Origin: Pseudomonas multiresinivorans
GTDB lineage: Bacteria > Pseudomonadota > Gammaproteobacteria > Pseudomonadales > Pseudomonadaceae
Direction of reading: 5' to 3'
DNA length: 64,000 bases
NCBI RefSeq assembly: GCF_012971725.1
Contig: NZ_CP048833.1
Span: 6,076,001 to 6,140,000 of the forward strand
The notes below the pieces were generated by a model, which saw only the letters and a program-made list of their open reading frames with translations, did not search any database and was not told the DNA's origin. A program made the position numbers and the translations under genes. Positions 1 to 8,845 of this stretch are shown piece after piece (the first letter of the stretch is position 1; every line of letters begins with the position of its first letter).

Positions 1-1569
1 CAATGACCCGAGGCATCGGCCTTGCCGCTGCCGATCAGGGTGCTGCCGTCGTACAGCTTGATGACGCTGCCGGCATCCGCGGTGCCCTTGAAGGTCGGCT
101 GGCTGTCATCGGTCACGTCGCCCTTCTGCAGGAAGCCGGTGTACGGCCCTACATCGTCGAAGACGCTTTCGATCGTCGGAACGGACGGGCTGCCCGTCTG
201 GACGTCGATGCTGTACTTAGCGCTCGGACTGGTGGCGTTGCCGGCCGGGTCGGATTCCACGGCGGTCAGGTCGTTCAGGCCCGAGACCAGTGCAGCCGTA
301 GGCTGCAGAGTCCACTTGCCGTTGGCGTCGACAATCGCGGTGCCGATCTGATGGTTGCCGGTGCTGTCCTTGGCGAACACGGTGATGGTGTCGCCAGCCG
401 TACCGGTACCGCTGATCACCGGACGCGAGTCGTCGGTAACGCCGCCGCTGGTGATGTTGCCAGTGATCTCACCCACGCTGTCCAGCACGCCGGTGATGGC
501 CAGCTTGCTGGCATCCGGCGGGGTGTAGTCGGTGGTGATGGTGAACACGTCGGACTTCGGACTGGTGTTGCCGGCCTTGTCGGTCGCATCGGTGGTGAAG
601 TTGTGTTCGCCTTCGCTGATACCGGTGGTCGGCGTGTAGCTCCACTTGCCGTCTGCGCCTGCGATCACGCTGCCCAGCACTGCACCGTTGTCATAGATGA
701 CAACTTTCGAGCCAGCCTCGGCCTCGCCCGTCAGGGTCGGGGTCGGGTCGTCGGTGACGCCATGGTTGGCGATCGGGCCCTGGATGGCGCCCACGTCATC
801 GATTACCTCACCGATGGTCGGCTTGGCCGGCGGCGTGATGTCGATGCTGAACTTGAACAGCGACGAATCGCTGGTGTTGCCCGCCAGGTCCTTAGACTCG
901 GCCTTGATGCTGTGCGGCCCCTCGGCAAGAGCAGTGCTCGGCTTGAAGGTCCAGGTACCATCGGTCTTCACCGTGGTGGTGCCCAGCGCAACGCTGCCAT
1001 CGAAGACCGTGATGGTCGCGCCGGCCTTGCCCTTGCCCTGGATTTCCGGACGGGTGTCGTCGGTCACGCCATTGGCGGCGATGTCGCCGGTGATGCTGCC
1101 CACCGCGTCGATCACGTGGGTGATGCTCACGTCGACCGTGCTGGTGTCCACCACCACGTTCAGCGGAGCGCTCTGGCCACTGCCGTTACCGGCCTTGTCC
1201 ACCACTTCCGTGGTGAAGGCGTGGCTACCCTCGGAAAGGTCGCTGCCCGGCGTAAAGCTCCACTTGCCGTCGGTGCCCACATCGGCTTCGCCGATCTTGC
1301 TGCCGTTGTCGTAGATGATGACCTTGCCGCCGGCTTCCGCGCCGCCACTGAAGGTCGGACGGCTGTCGTCGGTGGTGTCGCCTGCGTGCAGCGGACCAGT
1401 CTGCGCGCCAACATCGTCCATGACCTCGAGGTCGGTGACGTTGCCCGGCTTGCTGGTGTCGGTGCTGAAGTTCCAGATACCGGTCGGCTCGCTGACCTGG
1501 CCCACGGTATTGGTGGCGGTGGCGGTGACGTTGTGCAGACCGTCAGCCAGTACGTTGGTGGTGATTTCC
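1..1569 (-). repeat. Tandem repeat unit, 1,569 bp (523 codons, five Ig-like domains), copy distal to the start codon
   Basis: The run beginning CAATGACCCGAGGCATCGG at base 1 recurs at 1570, giving an exact period of 1,569 bp. The unit is in frame and contains five Ig-like domains, each marked by a TDD (Thr-Asp-Asp) turn. The copy meets the window edge, so more copies may follow to the left. Confidence 0.95.
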
Positions 1570-4500
1570 CAATGACCCGAGGCATCGGCCTTGCCGCTGC
1601 CGATCAGGGTGCTGCCGTCGTACAGCTTGATGACGCTGCCGGCATCCGCGGTGCCCTTGAAGGTCGGCTGGCTGTCATCGGTCACGTCGCCCTTCTGCAG
1701 GAAGCCGGTGTACGGCCCTACATCGTCGAAGACGCTTTCGATCGTCGGAACGGACGGGCTGCCCGTCTGGACGTCGATGCTGTACTTAGCGCTCGGACTG
1801 GTGGCGTTGCCGGCCGGGTCGGATTCCACGGCGGTCAGGTCGTTCAGGCCCGAGACCAGTGCAGCCGTAGGCTGCAGAGTCCACTTGCCGTTGGCGTCGA
1901 CAATCGCGGTGCCGATCTGATGGTTGCCGGTGCTGTCCTTGGCGAACACGGTGATGGTGTCGCCAGCCGTACCGGTACCGCTGATCACCGGACGCGAGTC
2001 GTCGGTAACGCCGCCGCTGGTGATGTTGCCAGTGATCTCACCCACGCTGTCCAGCACGCCGGTGATGGCCAGCTTGCTGGCATCCGGCGGGGTGTAGTCG
2101 GTGGTGATGGTGAACACGTCGGACTTCGGACTGGTGTTGCCGGCCTTGTCGGTCGCATCGGTGGTGAAGTTGTGTTCGCCTTCGCTGATACCGGTGGTCG
2201 GCGTGTAGCTCCACTTGCCGTCTGCGCCTGCGATCACGCTGCCCAGCACTGCACCGTTGTCATAGATGACAACTTTCGAGCCAGCCTCGGCCTCGCCCGT
2301 CAGGGTCGGGGTCGGGTCGTCGGTGACGCCATGGTTGGCGATCGGGCCCTGGATGGCGCCCACGTCATCGATTACCTCACCGATGGTCGGCTTGGCCGGC
2401 GGCGTGATGTCGACGCTGAACTTGAACAGCGACGAATCGCTGGTGTTGCCCGCCAGGTCCTTAGACTCGGCCTTGATGCTGTGCGGCCCCTCGGCAAGAG
2501 CAGTGCTCGGCTTGAAGGTCCAGGTACCATCGGTCTTCACCGTGGTGGTGCCCAGCGCAACGCTGCCATCGAAGACCGTGATGGTCGCGCCGGCCTTGCC
2601 CTTGCCCTGGATTTCCGGACGGGTGTCGTCGGTCACGCCATTGGCGGCGATGTCGCCGGTGATGCTGCCCACCGCGTCGATCACGTGGGTGATGCTCACG
2701 TCGACCGTGCTGGTGTCCACCACCACGTTCAGCGGAGCGCTCTGGCCACTGCCGTTACCGGCCTTGTCCACCACTTCCGTGGTGAAGGCGTGGCTACCCT
2801 CGGAAAGGTCGCTGCCCGGCGTAAAGCTCCACTTGCCGTCGGTGCCCACATCGGCTTCGCCGATCTTGCTGCCGTTGTCGTAGATGATGACCTTGCCGCC
2901 GGCTTCCGCGCCGCCACTGAAGGTCGGACGGCTGTCGTCGGTGGTGTCGCCTGCGTGCAGCGGACCAGTCTGCGCGCCAACATCGTCCATGACCACAAGG
3001 TCGGTGACGTTGCCCGGCTTGCTGGTGTCGGTGCTGAAGTTCCAGATACCGGTCGGCTCGCTGACCTGGCCCACGGTATTGGTGGCAGTGGCGGTGACGT
3101 TGTGCAGACCGTCAGCCAGTACGTTGGTGGTGATTTCCCAATGACCCGAGGCATCGGCCTTGCCGCTACCGATCAGGGTGCTGCCGTCGTACAGCTTGAT
3201 GGTGCTGCCCGCATCTGCGGTGCCCTTGAAGGTCGGCTGGGTATCGTCGGTCACGTCGCCTTTCTGCAGGAAGCCGGTATACGGCCCTACATCGTCGAAG
3301 ACGCTTTCGATCGTCGGAACGGACGGGCTGCCTGTATCCAGGGTGAAGCTGTACTTCGCGCTGGGATCGGTGGCATTGCCCGCAGGGTCGCTCTCCACGG
3401 CGGTCAGGTCGTTCAGGCCAGAGACCAGCTTGGAATCCGGCTGCAGCGACCAGGTACCATCTGCCTTGACGGTGGTGGTGCCGATCGGATGGTTGCCAGT
3501 CGAGTCCTTGGCAAACACGGTGATGGTGTCGCCGGCGGTACCGGTACCGCTGATCACCGGGCGGGTGTCATCGGTGCTGCCACCGTCGACGATGTTGCCG
3601 GTGAGCGGCCCCACCTGGTCCATTACACCGGTAATGGCCAGCTTGGAGTAATCCGGCGGGGTGGTATCGATGCCCACGGAGATGACCGTCGGGTTGCTGG
3701 GGTTGCCGGCCTCGTCAGTGGCGATGACGATGATCTCGTTGTCACCCTCGGGCAACGGCTTGGTCGGAGTGATCTTCCAGTCGCCATTATCGTCGGCAAC
3801 GACGGTGATGGTCTCGCCCGTCGGGAAGGTCACAGTGACCTCCGCGCCCCGTTCGGTCTTGCCATCGATGGTCGGCAGCGGGTCGTTGGTGATGCCATCG
3901 CCCTTGATGCCGGTGTCGGAATCCGGGTCCAGCCAGGCCTTCGGTGCATCGGGGCCGGTGGTGTCGACATTGACCACGAACGGGTCCGACATCGGGCTGG
4001 TGTTGCCGGCGACATCGGTCACGCTGAGGGTAATGCTGTGCTCACCTTCGGACAGGGCCTGGTCTTCCGGTGCTTCGTAGCTCCATTTGCCATCCGGACC
4101 GACGACCACTTCGGCGACTTTCGTGCCGTTGTCGTACAGGGTGATGATCTCGCCGGCCTCGCCGTTGCCGGAGAAGGTCGGGCGGGTATCGTTGGTGCTC
4201 TCGCCGCTCTGCAGGTCGCCGACCTTCGGCTCGACGTTGTCATAGACTTCGGACAGGGTGCCATCCGGACCGAACGTCGGCTTGGGCGGAATCGAAGTAT
4301 TGATGTCCACGGTGATGATCGTCGGATCGCTGGCATTGCCTGCCGGATCGGTGGCGATGATCCTGATCTCGTTGTCACCCTCACCCAGCGGCTGGGTCGG
4401 GGTCACCTTCCAGTCACCATTCTGGTCGGCAACGACGGTGATGACCTCGCCCGTCGGGAAGGTCACGGTGACTTCTGCGCCCGGCTCGGTCTTGCCATCG

Positions 4501-5714
4501 ATGGTCGGAGTGGTGTCGCTGGTGATGCCATCACCCTTGATGCCGGTATCGGACGCATCGTCCAGCCAGACCTTGGGCGGAGTCGGCGCGGTAGTATCGA
4601 TGACGACAGGGAGGATGACGACCGTCTGGTTGCCGGCCGGGTCCTGTTCGATCACCGTGATGGAAGTCGGGCCATCGATCAGCGGGTTCTGGGGAGGCGG
4701 TGCTACCCAGGTGCCATCCTCGTCGACAATGACGGTCACCGCCTCGCCGGTGGGGAAGATGACGATGATGGTGTCGCCGGGCGCGCCCGTGCCATGGATG
4801 ATCGGATCGTTATCCGGCACCAGGTACTGGCCATCGTGATTGAGGCCGCCGTAGATCTCAGCGGTGGGAGCAGCGGGCGGCAGGGTATCCACGGAGAAGT
4901 CGATCACGTGGATCGGCTCGCTGGGCTTGTTGCCCGGCACTTCCTGGACGATGTCGATGCTGTGGTTGCCATCGCTAAGGTCGCTGGTGGGAACATATTC
5001 CCACTTGCCATCCGGCCCTACATTGACGGTGCCGATTTCCACGCCATTGTCGAGGACGTGAATGATCGCACCGGGGACACCGCCGCCGGAGATGGTCGGG
5101 CGGCTGTCGTCGGTCTCCTGGCCATTGACCAGATCACCGGTGATCGGGCCGACATTGTCGGTGACCTTGGTGTCGCTGACGCTCGGACTGGTCTTTGTGG
5201 AATGGTGGTGCTTTTGATCATCCCTGTGGGCAGCATAGGCCGCGCCACCAGCAGCAAGCACGCCGGCACCAGCCAGCAGCGGCCACAGCAGGAAGCCGCC
5301 GCTCTCATCGATCTCGCCATCGACCACCGGCACCGCACCAAGCGGATTGCCGCCCAGGGCAATGGGGGCCTGCTCGCCATCGGCGAGCATCAGCTGGCCG
5401 TAGAAGCCTTCGCCATCGGTACGCACATACGCGTACATCTGGCCGTTCTCGGAAACGCCATAAAGCTGCGAATCCATGCCGTCGGCGAAGAAATCCTGGA
5501 TAGTGAGGTCAGGCTTGTCGCTGCCCTCGAAGAACACCTGGAGATCCTTGCCCTCGCGCTTGACGGTGACGTTTTCGGGAGCAACGTCGCTGTCATCGAG
5601 CTTGAGCAGATACCGGGTACCGATTTTCGCCTTGATCTTGCCGCCTTCCTTGAACGTAACCCGCTGGGCTGCGTTTTCGGCAACGGCGATCAAGCCAACC
5701 TTTTCAACTGACAT
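1..5714 (-). CDS. Giant Bap/LapF-type surface adhesin, N-terminal part (truncated by window edge)
   Basis: This is a long open minus-strand frame with no stop to the left edge, so only about 1,904 N-terminal residues are seen. It begins ATG TCA GTT behind an AGGTGG ribosome site. Residues 1-130 match the Bap/LapF prefix pattern (MSVEKVGLIAVAENAAQRV and onward). Residues about 139-162 are a hydrophobic, glycine/alanine-rich segment. After that come tandem bacterial Ig-like domains of roughly 100 residues, recognised by recurring GDVTDDSQPTF, DNGxxIG, DGKWSF and DxAGN motifs with TPP linkers. Proteins of this family are secreted by type I systems and build biofilm matrix. The C-terminal secretion signal and calcium-binding region would lie outside the window. 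I cannot tell LapF from other Bap-like adhesins. Copy number of the big repeat beyond the edge is unknown. Confidence 0.9.
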   Translation of the reverse strand, partial: MSVEKVGLIAVAENAAQRVTFKEGGKIKAKIGTRYLLKLDDSDVAPENVTVKREGKDLQVFFEGSDKPDLTIQDFFADGMDSQLYGVSENGQMYAYVRTDGEGFYGQLMLADGEQAPIALGGNPLGAVPVVDGEIDESGGFLLWPLLAGAGVLAAGGAAYAAHRDDQKHHHSTKTSPSVSDTKVTDNVGPITGDLVNGQETDDSRPTISGGGVPGAIIHVLDNGVEIGTVNVGPDGKWEYVPTSDLSDGNHSIDIVQEVPGNKPSEPIHVIDFSVDTLPPAAPTAEIYGGLNHDGQYLVPDNDPIIHGTGAPGDTIIVIFPTGEAVTVIVDEDGTWVAPPPQNPLIDGPTSITVIEQDPAGNQTVVILPVVIDTTAPTPPKVWLDDASDTGIKGDGITSDTTPTIDGKTEPGAEVTVTFPTGEVITVVADQNGDWKVTPTQPLGEGDNEIRIIATDPAGNASDPTIITVDINTSIPPKPTFGPDGTLSEVYDNVEPKVGDLQSGESTNDTRPTFSGNGEAGEIITLYDNGTKVAEVVVGPDGKWSYEAPEDQALSEGEHSITLSVTDVAGNTSPMSDPFVVNVDTTGPDAPKAWLDPDSDTGIKGDGITNDPLPTIDGKTERGAEVTVTFPTGETITVVADDNGDWKITPTKPLPEGDNEIIVIATDEAGNPSNPTVISVGIDTTPPDYSKLAITGVMDQVGPLTGNIVDGGSTDDTRPVISGTGTAGDTITVFAKDSTGNHPIGTTTVKADGTWSLQPDSKLVSGLNDLTAVESDPAGNATDPSAKYSFTLDTGSPSVPTIESVFDDVGPYTGFLQKGDVTDDTQPTFKGTADAGSTIKLYDGSTLIGSGKADASGHWEITTNVLADGLHNVTATATNTVGQVSEPTGIWNFSTDTSKPGNVTDLVVMDDVGAQTGPLHAGDTTDDSRPTFSGGAEAGGKVIIYDNGSKIGEADVGTDGKWSFTPGSDLSEGSHAFTTEVVDKAGNGSGQSAPLNVVVDTSTVDVSITHVIDAVGSITGDIAANGVTDDTRPEIQGKGKAGATITVFDGSVALGTTTVKTDGTWTFKPSTALAEGPHSIKAESKDLAGNTSDSSLFKFSVDITPPAKPTIGEVIDDVGAIQGPIANHGVTDDPTPTLTGEAEAGSKVVIYDNGAVLGSVIAGADGKWSYTPTTGISEGEHNFTTDATDKAGNTSPKSDVFTITTDYTPPDASKLAITGVLDSVGEITGNITSGGVTDDSRPVISGTGTAGDTITVFAKDSTGNHQIGTAIVDANGKWTLQPTAALVSGLNDLTAVESDPAGNATSPSAKYSIDVQTGSPSVPTIESVFDDVGPYTGFLQKGDVTDDSQPTFKGTADAGSVIKLYDGSTLIGSGKADASGHWEITTNVLADGLHNVTATATNTVGQVSEPTGIWNFSTDTSKPGNVTDLEVMDDVGAQTGPLHAGDTTDDSRPTFSGGAEAGGKVIIYDNGSKIGEADVGTDGKWSFTPGSDLSEGSHAFTTEVVDKAGNGSGQSAPLNVVVDTSTVDVSITHVIDAVGSITGDIAANGVTDDTRPEIQGKGKAGATITVFDGSVALGTTTVKTDGTWTFKPSTALAEGPHSIKAESKDLAGNTSDSSLFKFSIDITPPAKPTIGEVIDDVGAIQGPIANHGVTDDPTPTLTGEAEAGSKVVIYDNGAVLGSVIAGADGKWSYTPTTGISEGEHNFTTDATDKAGNTSPKSDVFTITTDYTPPDASKLAITGVLDSVGEITGNITSGGVTDDSRPVISGTGTAGDTITVFAKDSTGNHQIGTAIVDANGKWTLQPTAALVSGLNDLTAVESDPAGNATSPSAKYSIDVQTGSPSVPTIESVFDDVGPYTGFLQKGDVTDDSQPTFKGTADAGSVIKLYDGSTLIGSGKADASGH
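1570..3138 (-). repeat. Tandem repeat unit, second copy of the 1,569-bp block
   Basis: This copy differs from the copy at 1-1569 by only about four bases that I could find: near 2408, two near 2997, and near 3087. At least one difference changes an amino acid (Glu to Val before MDDVG). Such identity implies recent duplication or ongoing gene conversion. Confidence 0.95.
3139..3660 (-). repeat. Diverged partial third copy of the repeat block
   Basis: The first ~520 bp of the 1,569-bp unit are present again, but with many substitutions. After 3660 the similarity to the unit ends and different Ig-like domains follow. Two of those are close relatives of each other (both carry SDTGIKGDGIT), at about 3680-3950 and 4290-4600. 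This is the older, N-terminal edge of the repeat array. Confidence 0.8.
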
Positions 5715-5993
5715 AAAAAACCCACCTTTGGGGACACAGAACCATGAGGTGGGGAGGATAAATTTCTGCTGCGAACTTCCAGATCAGACTGATCTGATGC
5801 CCCGCGCGGATAATCTGATAAGCCTACACTTCGCCCCTTCCCGCTCGTACGAAGCGGCCCAGAGCGTCAAGCGACAAAGCAGCAGGACAGGTTCACGGGG
5901 GACGACGCAACGGCGCTGGCAGTCTGTAGGACAAGCCAGGGACGCCCGAAGCGCCGGGCGAATACGGCGGGAGAGGAAAAAATAGCAGAAACG
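5715..5993. other. Intergenic region upstream of the adhesin gene
   Basis: No gene is visible here. It must hold the adhesin promoter (read leftwards). The only clear structure is the palindrome at 5781-5797, with a nearby partial direct repeat of ATCTGAT. I could not place a -35/-10 pair with confidence. Confidence 0.6.
5781..5797. promoter_or_regulatory. Palindrome CAGATCA-GAC-TGATCTG, possible operator of the adhesin gene
   Basis: Perfect 7-bp arms with a 3-bp centre lie 67-83 bp upstream of the adhesin start codon. The spacing suits a transcription-factor site. The identity of the regulator is unknown. Confidence 0.4.
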
Positions 5994-6023
5994 AAAAAGC
6001 CCACCTCGCGAGGTGGGCTTTTT
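5994..6023 (-). terminator. Rho-independent terminator of the tRNA operon
   Basis: The hairpin AAAAAGCCCACC-TCGCGA-GGTGGGCTTTTT lies 50 bp past the tRNA-Lys gene. It has runs of A and T on both sides, so it can work in both directions. Confidence 0.85.
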
Positions 6024-6073
6024 CAGTAGGCTTATTTTCAAGCCCGGACCACAATATTTTTGCGATCCAAATA

Positions 6074-6149
6074 TGGTGGGTCGTGTAGGATTCGAACCTA
6101 CGACCAATTGGTTAAAAGCCAACTGCTCTACCGACTGAGCTAACGACCC
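6074..6149 (-). tRNA. tRNA-Lys (anticodon TTT)
   Basis: 76 nt with encoded CCA. The acceptor stem is GGGTCGT/ACGACCC, the anticodon loop is CTTTTAA, and the T-loop is TTCGAAT. It is the last tRNA of a three-gene operon. Confidence 0.97.
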
Positions 6150-6155
6150 AAAATT

Positions 6156-6232
6156 TGGTCGGGGTAGGGGGATTCGAACTCCCGACATCTTGCTCCCAAA
6201 GCAAGCGCGCTACCGGACTGCGCTATACCCCG
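6156..6232 (-). tRNA. tRNA-Pro (anticodon TGG)
   Basis: 77 nt with encoded CCA. The acceptor stem is CGGGGTA/TACCCCG, and the loop reads TTTGGGA with anticodon TGG. It lies six bases from tRNA-Lys. Confidence 0.97.
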
Positions 6233-6241
6233 TTTGAAAGT

Positions 6242-6317
6242 TGGCTCCGCGACCTGGACTCGAACCAGGGACCCAATGATTAACAGTCATTTGCTCTACC
6301 GACTGAGCTATCGCGGA
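6242..6317 (-). tRNA. tRNA-Asn (anticodon GTT)
   Basis: 76 nt with encoded CCA. The acceptor stem is TCCGCGA/TCGCGGA and the anticodon loop is CTGTTAA. It is the first gene of the tRNA operon. The same loop reappears in a hairpin at 50525-50541. Confidence 0.97.
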
Positions 6318-6385
6318 ACGAAAAACCTTTCAATCTCTTCCACTTCGCTTCCGGCTTCACCGGAATCCCGTATCAGAGGCGCGCC

Positions 6386-6413
6386 ATTTTACGTATATCG
6401 AAACGCCTGTCAA
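6386..6413 (-). promoter_or_regulatory. Sigma-70 promoter of the tRNA operon
   Basis: On the minus strand TTGACA is followed after 16 bp by TAAAAT. A GGCGCGCC stretch follows, resembling the GC-rich discriminator of stable-RNA promoters under stringent control. Confidence 0.75.
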
Positions 6414-6533
6414 CACTCTGATCCAAAAAGTTTTTCTTCGCTTTGCAGGGACCAGGCTGATTGCTATATCTGCTTGGAAAAACACGAGTGATCCACCGCG
6501 GGTGTAAACGGAACGATCACGCACAGGATGGCC

Positions 6534-8834
6534 ATGAGCAGCAAGGACACCCCACCACCCTCCCCGATCGCCAGCCGGGTCATCCAGCCCCGCTTCGGCG
6601 AATTGGTCCAGGGCTGCCGCCAGTTGGCGATGAATCACATCGCCGAGCTCCTGGGCAATGTCTTCGCCCAGGTGGACGACACACTCTTCGAATGCGCGGA
6701 AAAAGCCGAGAACAATCAGGTCCAGGCGCTGTTCTTCGACGCCATGCGCGAAGTCCGTCGCGAAAGACCGAACCTTGAGCGTTTCTACCACCAGCGTATC
6801 GCCCAGGGCCTGAGCGACTTCCTCGAAGGCAAGCTGCCTACCGCCGAGCCGCTGGAAGAACTGGACATGGACCAGCTGACCCTGGTCGGTAACGACGAAT
6901 ATGAAGAGACGCTCCTGGTGACCAATATGGTCAACCAGGTACGCGCCCACTGTGCCCAGTTGCTGTTCGCCCTCGATCAACGCCTGGCGCTGCTCAACAA
7001 CGGCAGCAAGCTGGGCGAGGACCGCAACCCCTTCGGCCCGCACGCCGTTGCCCAGGCGTTCCGCGACACCCTGGCACGCAGCGCTTTCCCTCTACGCATC
7101 AAGACCATCCTGTATGTCCTGTTCGATCAGCAGGTCATGCAGCATCTTCAGCCGCTCTATGAACAGCTGAACAAGCGGCTGGCCGACGGCGGCGTCCTGC
7201 CGAACCTCAAGTACCGCCCGCAGGGGCAGCGCTCGGCGTCTGTGCCGACGTCCCGCTCCGTGACACAGGAGAAAGACGCAGGGGCGACGAACGACAATCC
7301 ATTGCCACCACAGAGCTATGCCACCGGCGACCTGCCGGAAATGCCGCCCGGAGACCGCAATGCGCTGTTCGGCGGCCTCGCCGTGCTGCTTGCCGAACGC
7401 CGCCGACGCGGAGACAAGGCCACGCTGTTCGGCAACACCCAGAGCATTGTCAGCTTCGGCCCGAGCTCCGCCACGACGACCTACAGCGCCAACGAGCTAC
7501 TGGAAGCCTTGAACCGGCTGCAGCGCGAATCGGCCCAGGAACTGGCCCAGCGCCTGCGCCAGCCGCAGCCGGTCGATGCATTGAAGGCCGACCTGCAGCG
7601 CCAGCTGGAAGCCGGCAGCGCCCAGCCGAAGAACACTCGGCTGACCGACCAGGAAGCCGACGTCATCGACCTGGTGGGCATGGTCTTCGACTTCATCCTC
7701 GATGATGAAAACCTGCCTGACAGCTGCAAGACCACGCTTTCCCACCTGCACACGCCCTTCCTCAAGGTGGCGCTGCTGGACAAGCAACTGTTCACCCAGC
7801 ACCACCATCCGGCTCGCAAGCTGCTCAACGCCATGGCCCAGGCCGGCGTGCTCTACGGCGGAGAGGGCGAGGAGCGCGCACTGCTGGCGAAGATGCACTG
7901 GGTGGTCGAGCGGGTGATCCAGGACTTCGTCGGCAACCTGTCGCTGTTCGACACCCTGCTGGGCGACTTCAACGAATACGTCACCAACCTGCGACAGAAG
8001 GTCGAGTTGCGCGAGCGCCGCGCCATGGAGGCCGCGCGCGGTCGCGACCGCCTCCTCGCCGCACGGGAGCAGGCGCTGGACGCCATTACCAAGGTGACCC
8101 ACGAGCGCGAACTACCGGAGCTGGTGCGTAGTTTCCTCGAAATGAGCTGGTGTGATGCTCTCACCTTCATCGTCCTGCGCAGCGGAGAGCACAGCGACGA
8201 ATGGAGGCGCGCCTGCGAGGTGGGCGAGCAGTTGGCCTGGAGCGTGACGCCGCTGGATGCCGACGGTCGCGATCATCTGCAAGCGATCCGCCTGGCCCTG
8301 CTGGAAGACCTGCGCAAGGGGCTGGAGGTGCTGGGCGGCTACCACGAGGACGGAATCCGCCGACTGCTGCAGGACCTGGTCGCCTGCCAGCACGCGATTC
8401 AGGCGCAGAAGCCGCAGATCGCCGCACAACTCAAGCAGGAACTGCCGGAAAGCCCGCTGGGCGCCATGCTTGGCGCAGAGGGGCACACGCTGGTCAAGGC
8501 CGATAGCGAGGCGCTCTCCGAGCGCGTGCGGGTATTGATGAAAGAGCTGAGCCAACTGGAGTTCGGCACCTGGTTCGAGTTCAGCGACACCACCCCGGCC
8601 CGCCGGCTCAAGCTTTCGTGGTTCAGCCCGACCACGCGCAACTATATGTTCGTCGACCACACCGGGCAGCGAGTGGCGGTCAAACCGATAGTGCAGTTGG
8701 CCCAGGAGATGGAAGCGGGCAAGGTCCGCCTGGTACCGACGGAACAGTCCGCCCCGCTGATGGATCGCGCCTTGAATGCGATCTACCGGGTCCTGCAACG
8801 CTTTACCTCCGGGCGCAGCCCGGCACAGACCTGA
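6534..8834 (+). CDS. DUF1631 family protein
   Basis: A 766-residue cytoplasmic protein of the DUF1631 family, recognised from family memory (motifs FGELVQGCRQLAMNHI, QVRAHCAQLLFALDQRLALL and the C-terminal FVDHTGQRVAVKP). It is mostly helical and charged. It has no transmembrane segment or signal peptide, and a proline/serine-rich linker sits near residues 225-265. I chose the ATG at 6534 because AGGATGG lies just upstream; the ATG at 6528 has no spaced ribosome site. It is followed after 11 bp by a PilZ gene, so the two are probably co-transcribed. Some databases label this family thymidine phosphorylase, but nothing in the sequence supports that. The molecular function is unknown; a c-di-GMP-related role is only inferred from the neighbour. 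Confidence 0.85.
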   Translation: MSSKDTPPPSPIASRVIQPRFGELVQGCRQLAMNHIAELLGNVFAQVDDTLFECAEKAENNQVQALFFDAMREVRRERPNLERFYHQRIAQGLSDFLEGKLPTAEPLEELDMDQLTLVGNDEYEETLLVTNMVNQVRAHCAQLLFALDQRLALLNNGSKLGEDRNPFGPHAVAQAFRDTLARSAFPLRIKTILYVLFDQQVMQHLQPLYEQLNKRLADGGVLPNLKYRPQGQRSASVPTSRSVTQEKDAGATNDNPLPPQSYATGDLPEMPPGDRNALFGGLAVLLAERRRRGDKATLFGNTQSIVSFGPSSATTTYSANELLEALNRLQRESAQELAQRLRQPQPVDALKADLQRQLEAGSAQPKNTRLTDQEADVIDLVGMVFDFILDDENLPDSCKTTLSHLHTPFLKVALLDKQLFTQHHHPARKLLNAMAQAGVLYGGEGEERALLAKMHWVVERVIQDFVGNLSLFDTLLGDFNEYVTNLRQKVELRERRAMEAARGRDRLLAAREQALDAITKVTHERELPELVRSFLEMSWCDALTFIVLRSGEHSDEWRRACEVGEQLAWSVTPLDADGRDHLQAIRLALLEDLRKGLEVLGGYHEDGIRRLLQDLVACQHAIQAQKPQIAAQLKQELPESPLGAMLGAEGHTLVKADSEALSERVRVLMKELSQLEFGTWFEFSDTTPARRLKLSWFSPTTRNYMFVDHTGQRVAVKPIVQLAQEMEAGKVRLVPTEQSAPLMDRALNAIYRVLQRFTSGRSPAQT

Positions 8835-8845
8835 GGAAGCAGTCG

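Noticed and set aside
1..3660. CRISPR or satellite array
   Set aside because: The repeats are 1,569 bp, coding and in frame with Ig-like domains.
3..5711. A 1,902-codon open frame on the plus strand, opposite the adhesin
   Set aside because: It is the antisense shadow of the repetitive adhesin. It inherits the repeat period, lacks a ribosome site and has no recognisable domain, while the minus strand gives a coherent prefix plus Ig domains.
5784..6188. 134-codon minus-strand frame over the tRNA genes
   Set aside because: Overlaps two clear tRNA genes and their terminator.
6534..8834. Thymidine phosphorylase, as the family is sometimes labelled
   Set aside because: None of the phosphorylase motifs are present; DUF1631 is the safe name.
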